Source: SABI01 sp963677695
GTDB taxonomy: Bacteria > Spirochaetota > Spirochaetia > Sphaerochaetales > Sphaerochaetaceae
NCBI GenBank assembly: GCA_963677695.2
Contig: CAXXUJ010000001.1
Span: 496,001 to 560,000 of the forward strand
DNA: 64,000 nucleotides
Direction: 5' to 3'
The notes beneath the pieces were generated by a model. That model was not told the DNA's origin. It saw only the letters and a list, made by a program, of their open reading frames with translations, and did no database searches. The translations under genes and the position numbers were made by a program. Below, one piece after another: positions 1 to 8,529 of the stretch (position 1 is the stretch's first letter; every line of letters begins with the position of its first letter).

Positions 1-1840
1 TCAGGGGTGAGAACGAATGAGGATGATCCCTGTCAATCACGAGGAATGAGCCTCTGCTCCCTCCTCCACGCTTCAGGTATGCATGAATGGCAAAGAGATA
101 CCATATCTGAGCGATCATCATGTGTCTGAGCCGTAGAATCCGGGAAAGGAATACAACAGGCAGCCCCCGGAGCTGCAGGAAACGGTCCTGTTGTGATTTT
201 GCCTCCTCCAGAGCCTGTGCAACAAGGGACAGAGACCTGATCGGACCGCCGGCAGTAGACATCCGGTGCTGAAGTTCCTTTGTGTAGGAATCAAGGACAC
301 GCTTCCCCTCTTCGACCGTCATACTGTTTCCGGACGTGACCCGGATCATCAGACGAACGATTTCAGATACCTGAGAGGAACAGGAGTGCACCTTCTCTTC
401 CATACGTGTATCGGAAAGCTTCTCATAGCCTATAATCCTCTGCGCTGCACGTAATGCACCCACCTGCCCCGCATTCAAGGCACTCCCGCCGGGACGGCTC
501 ACACCGTGAGAGCCATTCACTTCACCGATCGGATAGAGGTGTTTCACATTCACAGATTCCCACCAGATATCACCTTGAAGGCCCCCGTTGTTGTGCTGTG
601 CACACACATCGATTTCGAGAGGTTTGCTTTCCAGGTCAATGCCATGGGATGCATACATTCCGATTGAAGCCTCGTTCAGAAGTTTCAGTCTCTCGATCGG
701 AGTATCAGCCCACGCATGGGATTTTTCCAGATATGCGAGAGAGGTATCATCGATACACGTACGGTCAAAGGGTCCCCAGGAAGCTTTACCGGTTACATTC
801 GACCTGAAATCCAGGAATACTCTCCGCCCCTTCACCTGGGTCTCATGATAGACCAGAAGGTCGATGAGAGATGAGCCCTGCCCCGGGATCTTAGCAGCAT
901 CAAACGGCCACTGGTACCCTTTCAGGAATACCGCATTCGTCAGAGACTGCCAGCTGTCGAAATGGGGAGAAAGGAAATCCTGTTCATCATTTCCCTCGCT
1001 GTCTGTACTGTAATAGCGGGGAAGAACCTGCTGGTAGCTTCCAGATAGATTCCATCTGAAATCGATACTGGCTATCCCGAACTGAGATTCGGTAAGATTA
1101 TCTGCCTGAGCACCGATTTCCATGGCAAGCCCGATACTTCCGGTATGAACTCTAGGATAGACCGATGCGGCATAGAACCCTGCGGGACCTCCAGTCCCGA
1201 GAACCACATGCTCGGCACAGATCACGGCAAGGCCATGCGTTTCACTCTCAAGTAAATCTTTCCTCAGGATTACGGCACCTGTGATTTCTCCATCATCGCC
1301 CTTAAGCAGGCGGACCACATCACACCGGTTCCAGAGGTCGATACCAAGACGGACGATTTCTTCATTCAGCACCTTCACCATTTCTCTGGAGGTATAGGGA
1401 CCGAGAGACGTCCCTCTGCTGCTCGGATCATGATCAGTCTTGTACCCGGTATATCCTCCATATCTGTTATGAGGGAACTCCATACCGAGAGAGATCAGGT
1501 TATAGAATGCATGAAGCGAATTCTGCGCTTCAACGAAGGAAATATCGCCATGGACGGCTCCTCCGCGTGTGTAGGAATCGACCATTGAGTAGGGAGAGTC
1601 GGGAATCTGGCTCGCATCGCTCAGTTTATAATAGGTCTGCTTGTCACTCCCGGTATTACGGCTCGTTCCACCGTTCCTGTTGTCGGTAACAATAAGGATA
1701 TCAGAGTACCCTCTTCTTTTCAGGTTCACCGCACAGGATAGGGAAGCTGCCCCGGAACCGATGATGAGTGTTCCGGTACGGTACACATGCAACGGGAGAC
1801 CTTCTACTGTCATCTTCTCCAGAGACTCTTGGTTCCTCAT
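1..1840 (-). CDS. Fumarate-reductase-type FAD-dependent oxidoreductase (C-terminus cut by window edge)
   Basis: I translated this frame directly. It opens with ATG at 1840 and stays open for 613 codons to base 1, so the C-terminus is missing. Near residues 24-45 is a Rossmann dinucleotide motif (GTLIIGSGAASLSCAVNLKRRG). Near residues 450-480 is the substrate/FAD signature of the SdhA/FrdA/aspartate oxidase superfamily (CAQHNNGGLQGD, then IGEVNGSHGVSRPGGSALN). There is no signal peptide, so a cytoplasmic flavoenzyme is expected, reducing or oxidising a C=C bond next to a carboxylate. The start lies 1 bp after the stop of the LacI gene, so it is the last visible gene of the tct operon. Substrate unknown: fumarate-like acids, urocanate-like acids or an amino acid are all possible. 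The family is sure, the reaction is inferred. Confidence 0.85.
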   Translation of the reverse strand, partial: MRNQESLEKMTVEGLPLHVYRTGTLIIGSGAASLSCAVNLKRRGYSDILIVTDNRNGGTSRNTGSDKQTYYKLSDASQIPDSPYSMVDSYTRGGAVHGDISFVEAQNSLHAFYNLISLGMEFPHNRYGGYTGYKTDHDPSSRGTSLGPYTSREMVKVLNEEIVRLGIDLWNRCDVVRLLKGDDGEITGAVILRKDLLESETHGLAVICAEHVVLGTGGPAGFYAASVYPRVHTGSIGLAMEIGAQADNLTESQFGIASIDFRWNLSGSYQQVLPRYYSTDSEGNDEQDFLSPHFDSWQSLTNAVFLKGYQWPFDAAKIPGQGSSLIDLLVYHETQVKGRRVFLDFRSNVTGKASWGPFDRTCIDDTSLAYLEKSHAWADTPIERLKLLNEASIGMYASHGIDLESKPLEIDVCAQHNNGGLQGDIWWESVNVKHLYPIGEVNGSHGVSRPGGSALNAGQVGALRAAQRIIGYEKLSDTRMEEKVHSCSSQVSEIVRLMIRVTSGNSMTVEEGKRVLDSYTKELQHRMSTAGGPIRSLSLVAQALEEAKSQQDRFLQLRGLPVVFLSRILRLRHMMIAQIWYLFAIHAYLKRGGGSRGSFLVIDRDHPHSFSPL

Positions 1841-1841
1841 A

Positions 1842-2840
1842 CTAGATTGTATCTCCCGGGACATAGGCCCCTTCCAGCGCCTCCTGGATCGTGGACTCAT
1901 CCCGTTCGATTATTCTTCTGCTGAGCCATACTCCTGATTCCTCTCCAAGTTTTTTCAGAGAGAATTCAATGGTATCGATCCGCTGGTCGAGAAGCTGGAG
2001 AATGGGTGAATTGTCAAATCCTGAGAGGGAGAATCTTTCGGGAATCTTCCAGCCGTCCCGTATCACTGCCTGATACAGGGATACGGCCATAAGGTCATTG
2101 AAACAGAAAACTCCGTTGTATCCGTTTTGTTCGATGGCGGGAAGAGCCTTCTCTCTCAATTCCGTGAGAGAATCTACCATAACGACATCTTTCGTCCGGT
2201 CAAAGCTGATGCCCTTCAGGCTGCAGGCTTCAGATAGAGCTGCTTCACGGCTCTCACTGACAGAAGGGAGCTGAGAAAAACCGATGAAACAGGGGTGCAG
2301 TGAATTCCCTCGTTTCTTATACATGGCATCGACAAGTTTCTCCATTCCGCTGTGGTTGTCGACAATGACGTAATTGTTCTCCGGAGTCGGTCTGTTCAGC
2401 AGAACAAAAGGAACAGAACGATCCTCAAGAAGCTCTTCAACCTTCTCTGAAGGTTTCGTGAAAGCGAAAATACACCCATCTATATCACCAAGCTTTTTGG
2501 AGTCGAATATAGACGGGTCTCCTTCATTCAGACTGGTGATGATATTGATCTTTGTTCCTTCAAATCCGAGCTCGATTCCTTCGATCAGCTCGGCGACATC
2601 ATAGAACAGGTGAATGTAGCTGTAGGTTGTACGGGGAAGGAATAATCTGATATTTATGATTGCCCGACCCTTCTGTTTTTTGATCGTTCTTTTCTTATAC
2701 CCCATCTCTTCCGCAGTCTGCAGAATAAGCTGACGCTTTTCGTCACCTATCAGAGAGGAGTTATTAAGAACTCTCGAAACAGTACTCGGAGAGAGCCCGA
2801 GACGTTCGGAAATATCATATACAGTTACACGCTTCGCCAT
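1842..2840 (-). CDS. LacI-family transcriptional regulator lacking a canonical hinge helix
   Basis: 332 residues. The N-terminal helix-turn-helix is typical (VTVYDISERLGLSPSTVSRVLNNSS, residues 4-28), followed by a periplasmic-binding-protein-like effector domain (about 60-330) with the usual IDGCIFAF and FNDLMAVSLYQAV segments. The linker, where PurR-type proteins have an AxxL hinge that inserts Leu into a central CpG, is basic and unlike that (KKRTIKKQKGRAIINIRLFLP). It is embedded in the tct operon, 13 bp after the oxidoreductase gene and 1 bp before the flavoprotein, so it is probably autoregulated along with the operon. The CpG-free paired palindromes at the tctC promoter (7099-7130) are its likely site (inference). 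Confidence 0.9.
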   Translation of the reverse strand: MAKRVTVYDISERLGLSPSTVSRVLNNSSLIGDEKRQLILQTAEEMGYKKRTIKKQKGRAIINIRLFLPRTTYSYIHLFYDVAELIEGIELGFEGTKINIITSLNEGDPSIFDSKKLGDIDGCIFAFTKPSEKVEELLEDRSVPFVLLNRPTPENNYVIVDNHSGMEKLVDAMYKKRGNSLHPCFIGFSQLPSVSESREAALSEACSLKGISFDRTKDVVMVDSLTELREKALPAIEQNGYNGVFCFNDLMAVSLYQAVIRDGWKIPERFSLSGFDNSPILQLLDQRIDTIEFSLKKLGEESGVWLSRRIIERDESTIQEALEGAYVPGDTI

Positions 2841-2853
2841 TATTCTTATTCCC

Positions 2854-3990
2854 TTATCCTTTGACCGGATACATGATACATTCGACCTCTTCCTGTTTGA
2901 TCATAAGTTTGGAACAACCGGAACAAAGTTTACAATAGTCAACGTTCTCCTTCTCAATAAGATGCTTTACAAAGAGAGGATCGGCAAGGGTCTGACGGCC
3001 CCATCCAGCAAAGTCAATGTCCCCGTGATTGAGATTCTCTTCTGCAGCGGCGATACTCTCTTCCTTCAGCACGGAATAGGCTGAACCGAACACGCTCATC
3101 CTATCCCCGATAAGCTGTTTCACTCTTCGGGCATACCGGAACTGGTGGAGATAGAACCATTTGGAAGTATTGGTGGGTCGGGTGATCTCACTGGTCACAC
3201 CCGGAATGCCTGCTGATACATTAACATAATCGAGACCGAGAGAACACATCAGCTCAAGCAGCTTATCCATCTCGGTAAAATCTTCCAGGGCATCATCAGC
3301 TGATGCTGTACCGCACCCTCCCCTGATTCCTTCATAGTAACTGATTCTACTTCCGAGGATGAAATCACCCCGTGTGAGACGGCTTTTGATCTCAGGGATC
3401 GACTCAGTGAGGAAACGGGTTCTGTTCTCGAAGGAACCACCCCATTTGTCATCTCTCTGGTTCGCAGGTCGAAGCATCTCACACCCGAAATAACCATGAC
3501 ATAATTTAAAATCGACACCATCGGCACCTGCCTCTTCAGCGATCAGGGTTGCCTCAATGAAACCTCTCTGGATCTCGTCGATCTCCTCGGTTGTGAGCAG
3601 ATGTTCATGCGGAGCCGGGTCATACAATGCAGTCGGGCGGGAAAAATCCTTTCCGCTTTTACGCCCCGAATGGGTGATCTGGAAAAGCACGAGCGTTTCC
3701 GGATCGGCTTTCTTCATCTCAGTGACAAGTTTTGTTAATCCTGGAAGATGGTCTCTGTTGATAACGATCTGGTTTTTTCTTGCCAGTGCATCAGGAGATA
3801 CGGAAAGAGCTTCAATGACAATGACTCCCCATTTCCCTTCCGCAAGTCTTGTATACCGCTTGATAGCTCGCTCTGAAACCGCACCCTTGTTCGAGTCGTT
3901 TCCTTCCATCGGCTGTGCGACGAATCTGTTCTGAGCGGTTCTCTTACCGATCTTCTGTGTTTTCATGAGAATACTGGACGAATCAAACAT
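2854..3990 (-). CDS. Old Yellow Enzyme-family Fe-S flavin oxidoreductase, single TIM-barrel form
   Basis: 378 residues, FMN-binding TIM barrel. The family signature is present (CHGYFGCEMLRPANQRDD, then WGGSFENRTRF), as is WGRQTLADP near the end. The C-terminus carries four cysteines, C353-x2-C356-x2-C359-x11-C371, matching the 4Fe-4S site of the 2,4-dienoyl-CoA reductase/enoate reductase/trimethylamine dehydrogenase group. Those proteins usually continue for about 280 more residues as an FAD/NAD(P)H domain, and this one stops directly after the cluster. Electrons must therefore come from a separate partner. The start overlaps the tctA stop by 8 bp, so it is translationally coupled to the transporter. 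Likely role: reduction or oxidation of an unsaturated acid brought in by TctABC (inference). Confidence 0.85.
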   Translation of the reverse strand: MFDSSSILMKTQKIGKRTAQNRFVAQPMEGNDSNKGAVSERAIKRYTRLAEGKWGVIVIEALSVSPDALARKNQIVINRDHLPGLTKLVTEMKKADPETLVLFQITHSGRKSGKDFSRPTALYDPAPHEHLLTTEEIDEIQRGFIEATLIAEEAGADGVDFKLCHGYFGCEMLRPANQRDDKWGGSFENRTRFLTESIPEIKSRLTRGDFILGSRISYYEGIRGGCGTASADDALEDFTEMDKLLELMCSLGLDYVNVSAGIPGVTSEITRPTNTSKWFYLHQFRYARRVKQLIGDRMSVFGSAYSVLKEESIAAAEENLNHGDIDFAGWGRQTLADPLFVKHLIEKENVDYCKLCSGCSKLMIKQEEVECIMYPVKG

Positions 3991-5494
3991 TGCCTGTCTC
4001 CTTGGAGGTTATTTTCTTAATTTTATTAATAATCGTCGGTCCTGCCAGGATGAACACTGTGATCACGAGGAATGCCAGACTGATAGGTCGTGTCACAAAG
4101 GTGGACCAGTGACCTTCGGAAAGCATGAGTGACCTTCGGAAATTACTTTCAAAAAGAGGTCCGAGAATCATACCGAGAATGACCGGAGCTATAGGGAGTC
4201 CGATTTTCCTGAACACGAAACCGATAACACCTGCGATTATGAGTACCCAGATATCGAAGATCGAATTACTGAGTGCGTAAGAGCCGATGAGACCGAATAC
4301 GAGGATTGCAGGGATAAGGTATTTCTTGGGGAAGCTGATCAGCCGGGCAAAACTCTTCGCTCCAAGGAGTCCCAGGATACACATGAAGATGACAGAAAGA
4401 AGGAGACTGATAAAGATCGAAGAGACGAACGGCATCTGCTGCTGGAAAAGGAGAGGACCGGGTCTCAGTCCCTGAATGATCAGACCTCCCATGAGAACCG
4501 CAGTCATGGCATCTCCCGGGATTCCGAGAGTCAGCATGGGAACAAGAGCTCCTCCGGTACTGGCGTTGTTCGCAGCTTCCGGAGCTGCGATACCTTCTAT
4601 GATGCCTGTTCCGAGCTTATCCCTGTTCTTACCAAAGCGTTTTTCCTGACCGTATGCGACCAAGGCGGCTATGGAACCACCCGCGGCAGGAATAGCCCCG
4701 ATGATGACACCGATGAATGAAGAGCGTACCACTGTCGGAAAAATTCTACCGATTGCTTTGAGAGGTGGAACGATATTGGTCAGTTTCTGCTTGACAGTGA
4801 CTTTATACTCGGCACTCGAAATCTGGACCAGCATCTCTGACAGCCCGTACATACCGATCATAACAGGTATCGAGTTGACTCCTTCAAGGAGCTCGGCATA
4901 GCCGAAGATAAAGCGGGGATACCCGGTGATGGGGTCGAGGCCTATGATACCCACGATAAGACCGATAACTCCTGAGATGAGTCCTTTGATGGTGGAACCC
5001 GGAGAGATGATCGCTATGATACTCAGGCCGATAAGTGTAATTCCGACATATTCCTCTGCACTGAATTTCAGTGCGACACTGGCGATCGCCGGAGCTGCAA
5101 ACATCAGGACGATAACACTCAGAAAGCCGCCGATCGTTGAACTGACCGTTGAAATCCCGATAGCTTCTCCTGCACGCCCTTCCCTACTCATAGGATATCC
5201 ATCAAGACTTGTCGCTATAGCAGACGGTGTTCCTGGTATATTGATTAGGATGGCAGAAACAGAACCTCCGTAGACTGCTCCGGAATAGAGACCGAGAAGG
5301 AAGGCGAATGAAATAAACGGTGAGAGGCCGAACGTGAACGGAATGAATACAGCGATGGTCATCGTGGCTGTCAATCCGGGCAGGGCCCCGAAGATGATTC
5401 CTACAAGAACTCCGGCAAAGGAGGCGAGGAACATCGCGGGATTGGCGAAGTACTGCAGTCCCGACAGATACAGATCAAAAGAAAATAATTCCAT
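3983..5494 (-). CDS. tctA: Tripartite tricarboxylate transporter, large permease TctA
   Basis: 503 residues with about 11-12 hydrophobic segments. The two TctA signatures are visible: GIIFGALPGLTATM near residue 33, and INIPGTPSAIATSLDGYPM near residue 85. A second GAIPAAGG-type repeat lies near residue 265. It is the ion-coupled transport subunit in the inner membrane, working with the four-helix TctB and the periplasmic binding protein TctC. It lies 18 bp after tctB and overlaps the downstream oxidoreductase gene. The cargo of TTT systems is usually a di- or tricarboxylate, but the sequence does not tell which one here. Confidence 0.95.
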   Translation of the reverse strand: MELFSFDLYLSGLQYFANPAMFLASFAGVLVGIIFGALPGLTATMTIAVFIPFTFGLSPFISFAFLLGLYSGAVYGGSVSAILINIPGTPSAIATSLDGYPMSREGRAGEAIGISTVSSTIGGFLSVIVLMFAAPAIASVALKFSAEEYVGITLIGLSIIAIISPGSTIKGLISGVIGLIVGIIGLDPITGYPRFIFGYAELLEGVNSIPVMIGMYGLSEMLVQISSAEYKVTVKQKLTNIVPPLKAIGRIFPTVVRSSFIGVIIGAIPAAGGSIAALVAYGQEKRFGKNRDKLGTGIIEGIAAPEAANNASTGGALVPMLTLGIPGDAMTAVLMGGLIIQGLRPGPLLFQQQMPFVSSIFISLLLSVIFMCILGLLGAKSFARLISFPKKYLIPAILVFGLIGSYALSNSIFDIWVLIIAGVIGFVFRKIGLPIAPVILGMILGPLFESNFRRSLMLSEGHWSTFVTRPISLAFLVITVFILAGPTIINKIKKITSKETGNV

Positions 5495-5512
5495 GGTATA
5501 TACCTCTTCTCC

Positions 5513-5992
5513 TTATATGAGTATTCCCTGAGGGAATGGAATTGCGAGTATCATTTTGAAAATCACATAGATGATTCCAGTGATCCCAAGGGAAGTCAGC
5601 AGAATCTTAATCGGATTTTTATGTTCCCGATCGCTGAGCATCCAGGTAAGAGTCGCTATGAACAGATAGCTTGCCGTGGCAAACCCGAATATTTTCATGA
5701 CAAACGGGTAGAGAATAAGGAGAACAAGGGTGAGGACAAACATGAACAGAGCATGCCTGGTGGTCCACCATGATCCTTCCTTCTGGCCTGCACTTTCCTT
5801 GCGGGAAGTCTCAAGAACCATAAGGACAGAGAGGACTGCGAGAATGATTGCCAGTATTCTGGGATAGAAGCCGGTATTGAGAGCGGCGATTCCTCCCTCA
5901 CGGGTCGGCATGAACCCGGCTGCAATGAAAAGCAGTCCTGCGATGGCGAAGAGGCTTATGCCAGCCACTACATCTAGTTTTTTCTTGGTCAT
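5513..5992 (-). CDS. tctB: Tripartite tricarboxylate transporter, small permease TctB
   Basis: About 159 residues, MTKKKLDVVAGISLFAIAG at the N-terminus, four hydrophobic segments (about 8-25, 40-58, 80-118 as two, 135-153), the TctB pattern. I place the start at ATG 5992 because a GGAG sits 7 nt upstream; the in-frame TTG four codons earlier has no such site. TctB supports the large permease TctA in the inner membrane. It is encoded between tctC and tctA in the usual order. Confidence 0.9.
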   Translation of the reverse strand: MTKKKLDVVAGISLFAIAGLLFIAAGFMPTREGGIAALNTGFYPRILAIILAVLSVLMVLETSRKESAGQKEGSWWTTRHALFMFVLTLVLLILYPFVMKIFGFATASYLFIATLTWMLSDREHKNPIKILLTSLGITGIIYVIFKMILAIPFPQGILI

Positions 5993-6059
5993 TTTCAACT
6001 CCAAAAATGGTGTTATTATAAAATATCGCCCCCAATGATAGTTTGAGGACGATAGATAT

Positions 6060-6080
6060 GCAACGTGAAATACGTGTTGC
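6060..6080 (-). other. Weak intercistronic stem-loop between tctC and tctB
   Basis: Just after the tctC stop, GCAAC/GTTGC arms flank an ACGT-containing loop, giving about 7 bp with a bulge in the leftward transcript. It is weaker than the hairpins at 12116, 27723 and 52972 but in the same position relative to a binding-protein gene. Confidence 0.35.
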
Positions 6081-6083
6081 CGA

Positions 6084-7058
6084 TTAATCGTCTACGAATT
6101 CGACACCGAGATCATTCACGAGGTACTCAAGCTGTGCTTCTGCATCTGCGATAACGCCTGCAAAATCAGTGCTATTCATATAAACTGGCTGGTAGCCTGC
6201 ATCGATCAGGAATGAGCGGATACCTTCATCCTGAAGAGCCTTTCCGATCGCGTCGTCAATGATCTTGATCTGTGCAGGATCGGTGCCCTTGGGAGCTACG
6301 AAACCACTGTAGTTACCCATGACAACGTCAATACCGAGTTCTTTCAGGGTAGGAACGTCAGGATAAGACGGGTGTCTTTCTTCAGATGCGATGGCAAGAA
6401 GTCTCAGGTCGCCTGAGTCAACATGTGCTGATACATCAGGAAGGGGGATGTTTGTCATATCAACGTGTCCGCCGAGGAGAGCTGTCACAGCTTCTGCATA
6501 TGCAGGATACGGAATATGATTTACTTTGATACCTGCCATTGCTTCGAAGTAAGCAGCATAGATGTGTGCACTTGCACCTGCTCCAGAGTTGGAGTTCTTC
6601 AGCTTTCCGGGATTTGCTTCTGCATAGTCCAGAAGGTCCTGAAGAGTCATGAAGGGACTGTCAGCATTGACTGTCACGGTAGCGGGAATGGTGATAACCT
6701 GGCTGATAAGTTCCACATTGTGGATATCAGGATAGACAGGTGAAACATACTGAGCTGATACAGTTGACATGGATGTTGTTCCGATCACATACCCGTCGTT
6801 CTTCGATTTTTCGATCTCCAGTGAACCAACGACACCGCCGCCGCCTGGTTTATTTTCTACAACGAATGCTACACCGAACTGATCTTCAAGATTCTTTGCG
6901 ATGGGACGTGTAAGAACGTCAGTCATTCCGCCTACTGACCAGGGAATGATCACACGTACGTTACGTGCCGGATAAGATTCGGCAGTTTCCTTTGTGCCTT
7001 CGGCCATCAAAGGAAATGCGAGCATCAGAACGAATGCCAGGATCAACAATTTCTTCAT
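6084..7058 (-). CDS. tctC: TctC-type periplasmic solute-binding protein
   Basis: 324 residues. The N-terminal signal peptide is cleaved near LMAEG. The mature start (SYPARNVRVIIPWSVGGMTDVLTRPIA) is the Bug/TctC family signature, followed by VENKPGGGGVVG. The C-terminal half includes NYSGFVAPKGTDPAQIK, also typical. It delivers a carboxylate to TctAB. It is the first gene of a leftward operon with an AGGAGG ribosome-binding site 7 nt before the ATG and a good promoter with a palindrome pair at 7099-7159. Ligand not predictable from sequence. Confidence 0.95.
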   Translation of the reverse strand: MKKLLILAFVLMLAFPLMAEGTKETAESYPARNVRVIIPWSVGGMTDVLTRPIAKNLEDQFGVAFVVENKPGGGGVVGSLEIEKSKNDGYVIGTTSMSTVSAQYVSPVYPDIHNVELISQVITIPATVTVNADSPFMTLQDLLDYAEANPGKLKNSNSGAGASAHIYAAYFEAMAGIKVNHIPYPAYAEAVTALLGGHVDMTNIPLPDVSAHVDSGDLRLLAIASEERHPSYPDVPTLKELGIDVVMGNYSGFVAPKGTDPAQIKIIDDAIGKALQDEGIRSFLIDAGYQPVYMNSTDFAGVIADAEAQLEYLVNDLGVEFVDD

Positions 7059-7098
7059 AAACTCCTCCTAGGTGTGCCTACCATTCGGCACATCAATT

Positions 7099-7130
7099 GT
7101 TGCATGCAACTTATTTTTATTGCATGCAAC
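7099..7130. promoter_or_regulatory. Paired palindromic operator upstream of tctC
   Basis: GTTGCATGCAAC at 7099-7110 is a perfect 12-bp palindrome. TTGCATGCAA at 7120-7129 is a second perfect palindrome, embedded in TTGCATGCAACAA. The centres are 20 bp apart, about two helical turns, so dimers would sit on the same DNA face. Both lie directly downstream of the -10 box, over the expected transcription start, a classic repressor position. The LacI protein of this operon is the likely ligand (inference). Confidence 0.75.
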
Positions 7131-7131
7131 A

Positions 7132-7159
7132 ATCTTACACCATTAGATCAAGATGTCAA
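7132..7159 (-). promoter_or_regulatory. Sigma-70-type promoter of the tct operon
   Basis: Read leftward: TTGACA (7159-7154), 16-nt spacer, TAAGAT (7137-7132). The predicted start near 7125 falls inside the palindrome pair. The rest of 7160-7300 is AT-rich with no gene. Confidence 0.7.
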
Positions 7160-7303
7160 GAACTTTTTCGCCGTGAATGCTAAAAATTCAAAAATAAACA
7201 ATTATATCAATATATTATAAACAATTATAGATACTTATTTTTCTATATATCTCGATATTGGCACCTGAGACATGTGAGTGAGTGACATGGGAAAAGGACA
7301 CAG

Positions 7304-7334
7304 TAAAACACCCTGAAGACCATTTCTCAGGGTG
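7304..7334 (-). terminator. Terminator downstream of kdgK
   Basis: CACCCTGA (7309-7316) pairs with TCAGGGTG (7327-7334), a perfect 8-bp stem with a 10-nt loop. It is followed in the leftward transcript by UGUUUUAC. It ends the eda-kdgK transcript before the tct promoter. Confidence 0.7.
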
Positions 7335-7394
7335 ACAATGCAGGGAAATCGGCACCCGAGGTACTGCAGCCCCGGGTACTGGCATTACGGCCTA

Positions 7395-8525
7395 TCAGCG
7401 CTGCACTCTGCCGCTGCCGTCCCCTCCCATCAGTTTGAGGACCTCACTCTTTTCGGTGAAGTTAATATCTCCGGGAATAGACTGACAGAGACAGGAAGAT
7501 GCTACGGCGAAAGAGAGGGCTGTGGCGGGTGATGAAGAGAGTTCGCTGTCTGTGAGAGCGAAGATAAGCCCTGCACCGAAGGAATCTCCCCCTCCTACCC
7601 TGTCGACGATATTCCTGATCTCGTAGGGGGTGTACTCCCCGTTGCTGAGTGGTGCTAGGCTTGCCTGTCCCCCTTCTGTCTCATACAGAAGTGCTCCCCA
7701 GTTGTTATGGGAAGCTGAGACACTCTCCCTGAGCGTGATGGCTACCATGGAAATATTGGGGAACTGACTTACAATCTCTGAGGCAGTCTCCTTGTATCTC
7801 GCGACATCTAGCTTACCGCTCGTCACATCGACATTCCCCGGTGCGATACCAAGAACATCCTTTGCATCCTCTTCATTGGCGATGACAAGATCGACGTACG
7901 GCAATACCTGACGCATCGTGTGCCCTGCCAGTTCTCTCTGACTCATTTCGGGATTCCATTTCCACAGCTTGCCACGATAGTTCAGGTCACAGGAAACGAT
8001 CAGTCCCTTCTCATGAGCAATTCTAGCCGCCGCAATGACAGATTCAGCGGCAGCGGCTGAGAGTGCCGGTGTGATGCCGGTCAGGTGGAGCCATCCGGCT
8101 CCGCTGAAAGCTCCTTCGAAATCGTACTGATCGGCAGTGAGTTCAGAAATAAGGGAATGTTCCCTGTCGTAGATCACCTTGCTCGGTCTCTGGTTCGCTC
8201 CGGTTTCAAGAAAGTAGATTCCCTGACGACCATAGGGGCGTCGGGCAATATAGTCGGTGTCTACACCGAGCCCTTTGAGCTGGGAGACACAGGAATCAGA
8301 GACAGCATGCTCAGGGAGGGCAGTCATGAATCTCACCTTCCGTCCGAGGATAGCAAGGGAGGCTGCGACATTGCCTTCAGCTCCTCCGAAGGTGAATTCC
8401 ATCATCCCAGGCAGTGCCTGGCGGAAGGTCTGAAGGGAGGGAGGTGCGATACGTACCATGATCTCCCCGAATGTGACGACAGAGAGACCTTTCTCGCTCT
8501 GGAATTTTTTAAGTTTATCTTTCAT
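7395..8525 (-). CDS. kdgK: 2-keto-3-deoxygluconate kinase, PfkB/ribokinase family
   Basis: 376 residues. PfkB fold with the N-terminal GGAEGNVAASLAILG sugar-binding motif and the C-terminal DRVGGGDSFGAGLIFAL motif containing the catalytic Asp and anion hole. It phosphorylates KDG to KDPG using ATP. The assignment as KDG kinase rather than another PfkB kinase rests on its position 4 bp after eda (KDPG aldolase) and next to kduI/kduD. It is slightly longer than the usual 310-340 residues because of an insert near residues 230-290. It is cytoplasmic and ends at a clear terminator (7304-7334). Confidence 0.9.
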   Translation of the reverse strand: MKDKLKKFQSEKGLSVVTFGEIMVRIAPPSLQTFRQALPGMMEFTFGGAEGNVAASLAILGRKVRFMTALPEHAVSDSCVSQLKGLGVDTDYIARRPYGRQGIYFLETGANQRPSKVIYDREHSLISELTADQYDFEGAFSGAGWLHLTGITPALSAAAAESVIAAARIAHEKGLIVSCDLNYRGKLWKWNPEMSQRELAGHTMRQVLPYVDLVIANEEDAKDVLGIAPGNVDVTSGKLDVARYKETASEIVSQFPNISMVAITLRESVSASHNNWGALLYETEGGQASLAPLSNGEYTPYEIRNIVDRVGGGDSFGAGLIFALTDSELSSSPATALSFAVASSCLCQSIPGDINFTEKSEVLKLMGGDGSGRVQR

Positions 8526-8529
8526 CTTC

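Noticed and set aside
7351..7385. Repeated GGTACTG motif after kdgK
   Set aside because: Two short copies only; compatible with chance.
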